This document shows positions 20,134-25,562 of a stretch of DNA of 25,562 nt, piece by piece; position 1 is the first letter of the stretch; every line of letters starts with the position of its first letter. The position numbers and the translations under genes were made by a program. The notes below the pieces were generated by a model. The model had not been told where the DNA came from. It saw only the letters and a program-made list of their open reading frames with translations, and did not search any database. The stretch lies in the NCBI GenBank assembly GCA_023392515.1, contig JAEVYX010000045.1, positions 1-25,562 of the forward strand, read 5' to 3'. The DNA comes from Bacillota bacterium. Lineage in GTDB: Bacteria; Bacillota; Clostridia; Christensenellales; Aristaeellaceae.

Positions 20134-21357
20134 GTGAACGTAACCAAGGTGCAAATTCCCGAAGGAATGCAGGATACACTCATGGGGGAATGCGTGCGCA
20201 AACGCTGTGTAGAGCGGCAATTGCGCACGCTTTTTTCGCTGAGCGGATATCAGGAGATAGAGACGCCCCTGTTGGAGTATTACCGCACCTTTGATGATGC
20301 AGTGTACGGTTTTTCGGAGCAGCATGTGTGGAAGACCTTTGACAGGCAGGGGCGTGTGCTGGCCCTTCGGCCGGACAGCACCATCCCGGCGGTGCGTATC
20401 GCCGCCTCCCGCCTGGAAAAGGAGCCTCTTCCCCTGCGGCTTTCCTATGTGCAGAACGTGGCTGCTTTTCAAACTGATACCGCATCCGCCCTTTGCGAAA
20501 GTACCCAGGCCGGGGTGGAATTGATGGGTGAAGCAGACCCTATGGCGGATGCGGAGGTCATCGCATTATCAATACAGGCCATGCTCGGCGCAGGGCTGAA
20601 CGATTTTCAAATTGATTTGGGGCAGGTGGCTTTTTTTAAGGGCTTTATGGAGGAGGCCGGCCTTTCTCCCGCACAGGCTGAAATCTTTCGCGGCTTTGTG
20701 GAAGAAAAAAACACGTTGGCGATGCAGCTGTTCCTGCAGAATAGCGATGTTTCAAAAGAGGTTACAAACAGGCTGATGCGGCTGCCTCAACTGTATGGTG
20801 ACGCATCCGTGCTAGGCGAGGCGGAGTCAATTACCAAAAACCCGACCTGCCGGGAAGCGGTGAAGAACCTTCGCCAGGTTTTGTCCATCCTGGATGCGTA
20901 TGACTGCCGGAAGTATGTGAGCATTGATCTTGGCATGGTGCATGCGGTCAATTACTACTCCGGTATCATTTTCAGGGGAATTACCGGGCGCCTGGGCCAG
21001 CCTCTTTTGTCGGGTGGGAGATATGATGGGCTTTCCGCCAGGTTTGGCAGGGAAATACCGGCTACCGGGTTTGGACTGTCGGTTAAGCTGCTGCTCATGG
21101 CTTTGGAACGCCAGGGTGAGGAATTCTGCGCTCCGGTCACGCAGGCGGCCCTTGGGTTTGACAGCGTCTCCTTGAAAGAAGCCATTGCCTGGGCCCAGGA
21201 AAAACGCGGACAGAATATCAGCGTATCCATGTATTATGGCGCTTCCCAAGAAGATCTTCAAAATCTGATCGCACAGGGAAAGGCTGTATCCGCAGCCTAT
21301 GTAGAAAATGGACAAGTGCTTTTGTACACCGGGGAGGATGGCTTATGGAGAGCATAA
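20134..21357 (+). CDS. hisZ: ATP phosphoribosyltransferase regulatory subunit HisZ
   Basis: HisZ is a histidyl-tRNA synthetase-like protein with no aminoacylation role that forms a complex with short HisG and gives it activity and histidine feedback control. The 407-residue product opens with VQIPEGMQDTLMGECVRKR, has the class II-type LRPDSTIPAVRIAASRL block, and ends with SGGRYDGLSARFG followed by ATGFGLSV. The GTG at 20134 is chosen because GGAGGG lies 6 bp ahead; a GTG at 20113 opens the same frame but has no ribosome binding site. It is the first gene of the operon and overlaps hisG by 13 bp. The match to HisZ rather than HisS rests on the adjacent short hisG. Confidence 0.93.
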   Translation: MNVTKVQIPEGMQDTLMGECVRKRCVERQLRTLFSLSGYQEIETPLLEYYRTFDDAVYGFSEQHVWKTFDRQGRVLALRPDSTIPAVRIAASRLEKEPLPLRLSYVQNVAAFQTDTASALCESTQAGVELMGEADPMADAEVIALSIQAMLGAGLNDFQIDLGQVAFFKGFMEEAGLSPAQAEIFRGFVEEKNTLAMQLFLQNSDVSKEVTNRLMRLPQLYGDASVLGEAESITKNPTCREAVKNLRQVLSILDAYDCRKYVSIDLGMVHAVNYYSGIIFRGITGRLGQPLLSGGRYDGLSARFGREIPATGFGLSVKLLLMALERQGEEFCAPVTQAALGFDSVSLKEAIAWAQEKRGQNISVSMYYGASQEDLQNLIAQGKAVSAAYVENGQVLLYTGEDGLWRA

Positions 21358-21992
21358 CCATAGCGCTGGCCAAGGGGCGCCTGGCAGAGCAGGCCATGGA
21401 CCTGCTGGAAGGTATGGACATCGACTGCAGTGAGCCACGAAACCCCGGCCGCAAGCTGGTATTGGAAAATGCCGCACAGGGGATTCGCTTTGTATTGGTA
21501 AAGCCTGCAGATGTACCTACCTATGTGGAACATGGCGTTGCCGATATGGGCGTGGTGGGCAAGGATACGCTTATGGAAGAAAACAGGCCCTTGTATGAGC
21601 TGTTGGACCTGGGCTTTGGCAAATGCAGGCTTTGCATTGCGGGTTTTCCCGATCAAAGGGCCAGGGCAGTAACACATGCTAATTACCGGGTAGCCACCAA
21701 ATATCCCAACATCGCAAGGAACTATTATGCGGCGAAGGGCCGGAGTATTGAAATCATCAAGCTGAGCGGTTCGGTGGAATTAGGCCCGGTAATGGGGCTC
21801 AGCGATGTCATATTGGATATTGTGGAAAGCGGATCCACACTTGTGGCCAATGGCTTAATGGTGCTGGAGGAGGTTTGCCCCGTAAGCGCCCGCCTGGTGG
21901 TAAACCGTGTATCACTGAAAACCAAAAGGGAGAAGCTGCAGGCTATCATAGAAGGAATCCGGGCCCAGCTTCCAGAACAAATGAAAGGATGA
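21345..21992 (+). CDS. hisG: ATP phosphoribosyltransferase catalytic subunit HisG (short form)
   Basis: Catalyses the first step of histidine synthesis, joining ATP and PRPP to make phosphoribosyl-ATP. At 215 residues it is the short form that lacks the C-terminal regulatory domain and needs HisZ, which is encoded immediately upstream with a 13-bp overlap. Family blocks are ITIALAKGRLAEQAMDLLEG, KPADVPTYVEHGVADMGVVG, and IIKLSGSVELGPVMGLSDVI followed by DIVESGSTLVANGL, the PRPP-binding region. GGGGAGGA precedes the ATG by a few bases. The coupled pair ensures equal subunit supply. Confidence 0.97.
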   Translation: MESITIALAKGRLAEQAMDLLEGMDIDCSEPRNPGRKLVLENAAQGIRFVLVKPADVPTYVEHGVADMGVVGKDTLMEENRPLYELLDLGFGKCRLCIAGFPDQRARAVTHANYRVATKYPNIARNYYAAKGRSIEIIKLSGSVELGPVMGLSDVILDIVESGSTLVANGLMVLEEVCPVSARLVVNRVSLKTKREKLQAIIEGIRAQLPEQMKG

Positions 21993-22006
21993 AGGAGGGA
22001 ATTCCA

Positions 22007-23311
22007 ATGATCCCCATCATTCCCTATACGGATGCACAAGCTGTGAAAAGCAGGTTGATGAACCGCAGCCAGCTGGCAGATGAAAGTGTTTCTGCCCGGG
22101 TAAAGGAAATTGTAAACCAGGTTCGGGAGAAGGGCGATGAAGCGCTTGTTTCCTATACTGCCCGTTTTGACAAGGCACAGATGACGCCCGATATGTTTCA
22201 GGTGACGCCAATGGAAATTGCGGAGGCGTATGAAAAGGCAAAGCCGGAATGGCTGAACGCCATGCGGGCTGCGGCGAAGAATATAACCTCCTTTCATGAA
22301 AAGCAAAAACAGAAAACATGGTTGGAAGTGGAAGAAAGCGTAGCGCTGGGGCAGTTGGTACGGCCCCTTTCCAGGGTTGGGGTGTATGTCCCGGGGGGAA
22401 CGGCTGCTTATCCCTCCTCGGTTTTGATGAATATCCTGCCTGCCAAAGTCGCAGGTGTGAAGGAAATTGTGATGGTCACGCCGCCGGGACCTGACGGGAA
22501 AGTTTCTTACCCACTCACCCTGGTAGCCGCAGATCTGGCCGGTGTGGACAAAATTTACAAGGTGGGCGGTGCACAGGCGGTTGCTGCCTTGGCCTTTGGC
22601 ACGGAAACCATCCCCAGGGTGGATAAAATCGTAGGGCCAGGCAACATTTACGTAGCCAATGCAAAAAGGGAAGTCTTCGGCTATGTGGGTATTGATATGG
22701 TGGCCGGTCCAAGCGAACTGATGGTGATTGCCGATGAAACCGCAACGCCGGCCTTTGTAGCAGCGGATTTGCTAAGCCAGGCGGAACACGATCCCCTGGC
22801 AGCCGTGGTGCTGGCAACGCCGTCTTTGGAACTGGCGGAAGCGGTGGCCAAAGAGGTTGAAACACAAACGGAAGCGCTGTCCCGGCGGGAGATCATCTGT
22901 CAATCACTGGATCGCTTTGGCACCATCCTCCTTACAAAGGATATTCAGCAGGCGGCGCAAGCGGCCAATGAGGTCGCTCCGGAGCATCTTGAATTGTGTG
23001 TAGCCGCGCCTTATGAACTATTGGGGCGCATTCAAAACGCGGGTGCAATTTTCCTGGGGCACTACTCTCCCGAGCCCTTGGGGGATTATTTTGCAGGGCC
23101 TAACCATGTGCTTCCCACCAGCGGTACCGCCAGATTTTTCTCCCCTTTGTCCATAGACGATTTTGTAAAGAAATCCAGCTTGATCTTCTACGATCAGGAG
23201 TCACTTAGGAAGGCTTCGGAAGACATCGTTTGCCTGGCGCGCAGCGAAGGGCTGGATGCCCATGCCAATGCGGTGGCTATCCGATTCAATAAAGCCGTAC
23301 AAAAGGATTAG
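22007..23311 (+). CDS. hisD: Histidinol dehydrogenase
   Basis: Zinc enzyme that oxidises L-histidinol to histidine in two NAD-dependent steps, the last reactions of the pathway. The 434-residue length is normal. Conserved blocks are QLVRPLSRVGVYVPGGTAAY, KVGGAQAVAALAFGTETIPR, VDKIVGPGNIYVANAKREV, AGPSELMVIADETA, LSQAEHDPLAAVVL (zinc ligands Gln and His), EVAPEHLEL (catalytic Glu-His) and GPNHVLPTSGTARFFSPLSI. The ATG at 22007 follows AAGGAGGGA by 6 bp; an in-frame upstream extension into hisG has no ribosome binding site. It follows hisG by 14 bp. Confidence 0.98.
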   Translation: MIPIIPYTDAQAVKSRLMNRSQLADESVSARVKEIVNQVREKGDEALVSYTARFDKAQMTPDMFQVTPMEIAEAYEKAKPEWLNAMRAAAKNITSFHEKQKQKTWLEVEESVALGQLVRPLSRVGVYVPGGTAAYPSSVLMNILPAKVAGVKEIVMVTPPGPDGKVSYPLTLVAADLAGVDKIYKVGGAQAVAALAFGTETIPRVDKIVGPGNIYVANAKREVFGYVGIDMVAGPSELMVIADETATPAFVAADLLSQAEHDPLAAVVLATPSLELAEAVAKEVETQTEALSRREIICQSLDRFGTILLTKDIQQAAQAANEVAPEHLELCVAAPYELLGRIQNAGAIFLGHYSPEPLGDYFAGPNHVLPTSGTARFFSPLSIDDFVKKSSLIFYDQESLRKASEDIVCLARSEGLDAHANAVAIRFNKAVQKD

Positions 23312-23325
23312 GAGTGGGCGATGAT

Positions 23326-23913
23326 ATGCGCTATGCGGAAGTAACACGCAAAACACGGGAGACAGACATCTCCCTCAAGCTGGCTCTTGATGGATCTGGA
23401 AACACATCCCTGTCGACCGGTATAGGCTTTTTTGATCATATGCTGGATGCTTTGGCCCGGTTCGGCTTTTTAGACCTATCTATCTCCTGCAAAGGGGATC
23501 TTCAGGTAGATGGGCATCACACCGTGGAGGATGTGGGTATTTGTCTGGGTCAGGCCTTGCGGGAGGCCTTGGGAGATAAAAAGGGCATCCGCCGGGTGGG
23601 GCATGCCAGCTTTCCCATGGATGAAGCCTTGGCGGAAGTGGCTCTGGATATAAGCGGCCGGCCTATTCTGATTTTTGACGCTGCGTTTCCTTCTCCCATG
23701 TGCGGAGACTACGATACCCAACTGACGCTGGAATTTTTCCGGGCAGCAGCCCAGCATGGGGGGCTGACCTTGCATATGCGAATTCCCTATGGGAAAAACA
23801 GCCATCATATGACCGAAGCGCTGTTTAAAGCCTTTGGCAAAGCGCTGGATGAAGCCGCCTTCATCGATCCCCGCATTCAAGATGTGCAATCCACCAAGGG
23901 TGCGCTGGAATGA
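23326..23913 (+). CDS. hisB: Imidazoleglycerol-phosphate dehydratase
   Basis: Manganese enzyme that dehydrates imidazole glycerol phosphate to imidazole acetol phosphate. At 195 residues it is the monofunctional form, without the histidinol phosphatase domain seen in enterobacteria. Motifs are GIGFFDHMLDALARFG, DGHHTVEDVGICLGQAL, FPMDEALAEVALDISGRP, and NSHHMTEALFKAFGKAL, which supply the metal-binding histidines. The frame opens at a GTG (23314), but that codon overlaps the AGGAG ribosome binding site, so the ATG at 23326 is chosen. Its substrate is made by HisF/HisH, which are not in this operon. Confidence 0.97.
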   Translation: MRYAEVTRKTRETDISLKLALDGSGNTSLSTGIGFFDHMLDALARFGFLDLSISCKGDLQVDGHHTVEDVGICLGQALREALGDKKGIRRVGHASFPMDEALAEVALDISGRPILIFDAAFPSPMCGDYDTQLTLEFFRAAAQHGGLTLHMRIPYGKNSHHMTEALFKAFGKALDEAAFIDPRIQDVQSTKGALE

Positions 23914-23945
23914 TGGAAAAAATGCATAAGAGGGAAGAAGAATGA
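23913..23945 (+). other. Ten-codon frame bridging hisB and hisA
   Basis: The hisB stop overlaps an ATG (TGATG), which opens a frame MEKMHKREEE whose TGA overlaps the hisA ATG. No clear ribosome binding site precedes it. It could couple hisA translation to hisB by termination-reinitiation. It sits where hisH stands in many related operons. It may equally be a chance frame. Confidence 0.25.
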
Positions 23946-24655
23946 TTATATATCCGGCGGTTGACCTGATGGGGGGCCGGGCGGTTCGCCTGCGCCAAGG
24001 CCGGAAGGACGACGTTACCGATTATGGCGATCCTGTGAAAATGGCCGCAAAATGGCATGATGCGGGGGCGTCCTGGCTTCACATTGTGGATCTGGAAGCA
24101 GCCTTTGAAGGGCAAAGCAATCAGGGAACTGTCATCCGGCAGATGGTGAAAGCCTTTTCTGGCCAGGTGCAGCTGGGCGGAGGCATCCGAACCCTTGCGG
24201 ATATTCGTATCCGGTTAGAAGAATGGGGTGTAACCCGGTGTATTCTGGGCACAATTGCGGTGACTGATCCTGCCCTTGTTGAACAGGCGTGCAGGCTGTA
24301 TCCGGGGCGGATCGCCTGCGGTATCGACGCACATGACGGCATGGTCGCCGTAAAGGGATGGGTGGAGACAAGCACCGTATCAGCGCTGGATTTGGCACGC
24401 AATATGGCGCAGGCGGGAGTCACCGCCATCATCTATACCGATATTGCCAGGGATGGCATGCTTGAGGGTCCCAATACTGCCGCTACAAAAGCAATGGTGG
24501 AGGGGGCGGGGGTACCTATTATCGCCTCCGGCGGCGTATCCTCTCTTGTAGATTTGTTTGCGCTGCGCGAAGCTGGCTGTGCCGGGGCCATTGTAGGCAA
24601 GGCGCTGTACACCGGCGCAATATCCTTGCAAGAAGCGCTGAATACCTTGAAATAA
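23942..24655 (+). CDS. hisA: Phosphoribosylformimino-5-aminoimidazole carboxamide ribotide isomerase (HisA)
   Basis: Converts ProFAR to PRFAR, an Amadori rearrangement in a (beta-alpha)8 barrel. The 237-residue length is typical. The protein begins MIIYPAVDLMGGRAVRLRQG with catalytic Asp8, has IRTLADIRIRLEEWGVTRCI in the middle, and YTDIARDGMLEGPN carrying the second catalytic aspartate, with the HisA-type phosphate-binding end GCAGAIVGKALYTGAISLQE. The AVDL start and the KGWVETS segment mark it as HisA rather than HisF, whose start is of the PCLDV type. GAGGGAAGAAGA precedes the ATG. The product PRFAR needs HisF/HisH for the next step, and neither gene is present here. Confidence 0.97.
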   Translation: MIIYPAVDLMGGRAVRLRQGRKDDVTDYGDPVKMAAKWHDAGASWLHIVDLEAAFEGQSNQGTVIRQMVKAFSGQVQLGGGIRTLADIRIRLEEWGVTRCILGTIAVTDPALVEQACRLYPGRIACGIDAHDGMVAVKGWVETSTVSALDLARNMAQAGVTAIIYTDIARDGMLEGPNTAATKAMVEGAGVPIIASGGVSSLVDLFALREAGCAGAIVGKALYTGAISLQEALNTLK

Positions 24656-24667
24656 GGAGAAATGGAT

Positions 24668-25294
24668 ATGATCGATTTGGAAAAGATTCAATTTAACAGC
24701 GAGGGGCTGATCCCCGCCATCGCACAGGATGTAAAGACCGGTGCTGTGCTGATGATGGCCTATATGAATGAGGAATCCCTTAAAATCACTCTGGATACGG
24801 GTTATGCCACCTATTTCAGCCGCAGCCGCCAAAAACTGTGGAAAAAGGGCGAAACCTCCGGCCATGTGCAAAAGGTGCGGGCCATGTATTACGATTGTGA
24901 TGGGGATTCCTTGCTTTTGCAGGTGGATCAGGTGGGGAACGCTTGCCACACCGGCGAGTATTCCTGCTTTCACAATCCCTTAGTGTCCCTGGTGGAAGGG
25001 GCGAACCAACTGCCCTCCAGCGCCATCCTGCAGGAAGTGTATAATGTCATTGCCGACCGTAAGGCGCATCCGAAAGAGGGAAGCTATACCAATTACCTGC
25101 TGGACAAGGGTGTTGAAAAAATCTGCAAAAAGGTGGGGGAGGAAGCTTCGGAGTCCATCATTGCCGCAGTAAAGGGCAGCAATGAAGAACTGCGCTACGA
25201 AGTGGCAGACCTCATGTATCATGTAATGGTGCTCCTGTTCAATCAAGGATTGACCCCAGCGGAGATTTGGGCGGAGCTTCAAAAACGGCGCTGA
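24668..25294 (+). CDS. hisIE: Bifunctional phosphoribosyl-AMP cyclohydrolase / phosphoribosyl-ATP pyrophosphatase
   Basis: Fused HisI and HisE catalyse steps two and three of the pathway. The HisI part (about 1-110) has FSRSRQKLWKKGETSGHVQ, the metal motif DCDGD (Asp76, Asp78, Asp80) and NACHTGEYSCF (Cys93, Cys100), which bind magnesium and zinc. The HisE part (about 112-208) has YTNYLLDKGVEKICKKVGEE and the MazG-like EEASESIIAAVKG followed by EVADLMYHVMVLL. At 208 residues the fusion has the usual length. The ATG at 24668 is preferred over that at 24662, since AGGAG (24655-24659) lies 8 bp ahead of it but only 2 bp from the other. It follows hisA by 12 bp and is the last his gene. Confidence 0.97.
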   Translation: MIDLEKIQFNSEGLIPAIAQDVKTGAVLMMAYMNEESLKITLDTGYATYFSRSRQKLWKKGETSGHVQKVRAMYYDCDGDSLLLQVDQVGNACHTGEYSCFHNPLVSLVEGANQLPSSAILQEVYNVIADRKAHPKEGSYTNYLLDKGVEKICKKVGEEASESIIAAVKGSNEELRYEVADLMYHVMVLLFNQGLTPAEIWAELQKRR

Positions 25295-25326
25295 TAGTTT
25301 CCTCCCGGAAAAGTTACTTTAAACCC

Positions 25327-25355
25327 TTGCATAGGAATAGAAAACATGTTATAAT
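25327..25355 (+). promoter_or_regulatory. Promoter of tRNA-Leu
   Basis: TTGCAT (25327-25332) and TATAAT (25350-25355) are 17 bp apart, 14 bp before the mature tRNA 5' end. Confidence 0.75.
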
Positions 25356-25369
25356 TCATTTCGTCGCCC

Positions 25370-25455
25370 GCCGAAGTGATGGAATGGCAGACGTGATGGA
25401 CTCAAAATCCATTGGGGTAACTCCCGTGCGGGTTCAAGTCCCGCCTTCGGCACCA
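25370..25455 (+). tRNA. tRNA-Leu (anticodon CAA)
   Basis: Class II tRNA of 86 nt with encoded CCA. The acceptor stem GCCGAAG (25370-25376) pairs with CTTCGGC (25445-25451), then discriminator A and CCA (25453-25455). The anticodon stem ATGGA/TCCAT encloses loop CTCAAAA with anticodon CAA at 25403-25405, reading UUG. The long variable arm GGGGTAACTCCC and the T-arm CGGGTTCAAGTCCCG are clear. A strong terminator follows. Confidence 0.97.
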
Positions 25456-25456
25456 C

Positions 25457-25483
25457 AATCCGTCTCGTAAGAGACGGATTTTT
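25457..25483 (+). terminator. Strong intrinsic terminator after tRNA-Leu
   Basis: AATCCGTCTC (25457-25466) pairs perfectly with GAGACGGATT (25471-25480) around GTAA, with TTTTT at 25479-25483. It is the first clear terminator after hisZ, so it may also end his operon transcripts. Confidence 0.93.
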
Positions 25484-25562
25484 GTTTTATTCATGCAAAA
25501 ATGGGCTGTTTTTGAATGAATACGGCTTGTTTTATGCGTATATTTGCATTATTCCTTCATCA

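Noticed and set aside
25267..25470. 67-codon frame running through tRNA-Leu
   Set aside because: It covers the tRNA gene and its promoter and has no ribosome binding site.
1..25562. CRISPR array, insertion sequences or prophage genes
   Set aside because: No direct repeat-spacer pattern, transposase, integrase or phage structural protein was recognised on either strand.

Overview
The window looks like a chromosomal segment from a low-to-mid G+C Gram-positive bacterium, most likely class Clostridia (Bacillota). The reasons are strong AGGAGG-type ribosome binding sites, regular use of GTG and TTG starts, consensus TTGACA/TATAAT promoters, many compact U-tailed terminators, the HisZ plus short-HisG form of ATP phosphoribosyltransferase, a one-piece tmRNA and a tRNA with encoded CCA. 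I cannot name the genus. No insertion sequence, prophage, integrase, transposase or CRISPR array was seen.

Layout. 1-297 is the 3' part of rsfS. 322-641 is a leader with its own promoter, a 48-codon ORF and two terminator hairpins, followed by a three-gene ABC-2 type exporter (two permeases and an ATPase, 642-3256) whose genes overlap. 3374-5480 is a TetR-family regulator with two palindromic operators over its own promoter, translationally coupled to a PaaK/CapK-like adenylating enzyme. 5585-7125 is a winged-helix regulator followed by a membrane-anchored alpha/beta hydrolase. This converges on a MATE efflux pump (7113-8501, minus). Divergent from the pump are an easily missed 29-residue membrane peptide (8652-8741) and a secreted putative lipoprotein.

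9680-11087 (minus) is an ECF sigma factor and its zinc-binding anti-sigma factor, with a likely self-recognised promoter. 11494-12334 (minus) is the trans-translation pair smpB-ssrA. smpB and the divergent proA appear to share one palindromic -35 hexamer. proA converges on a large zinc-ribbon membrane protein of unknown role (13836-15767, minus). After it come a membrane-bound FlaA1/CapD-type nucleotide-sugar dehydratase, a uridine kinase (minus) and a secreted GH18 glycosidase.

20055-25294 is a histidine operon in the order hisZ-hisG-hisD-hisB-hisA-hisIE, driven by a consensus promoter with a 17-bp palindrome over its -10 and start region. hisH and hisF, which many Bacillota operons carry around hisA, are absent. 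No his terminator is visible before the tRNA-Leu(CAA) gene at 25370-25455, which has its own promoter and a strong terminator.

Functionally the window mixes housekeeping genes (RsfS, tmRNA/SmpB, proline and histidine synthesis, uridine salvage, tRNA) with an envelope or export block (ABC exporter, MATE pump, ECF/anti-sigma, hydrolase, ligase, membrane peptide). The block around 3.4-9.5 kb looks more A+T-rich by eye than the his and proA regions, but I did not compute this. The less familiar material is the putative attenuator before the ABC operon, the 29-residue peptide, the zinc-ribbon membrane protein and the reduced his operon.
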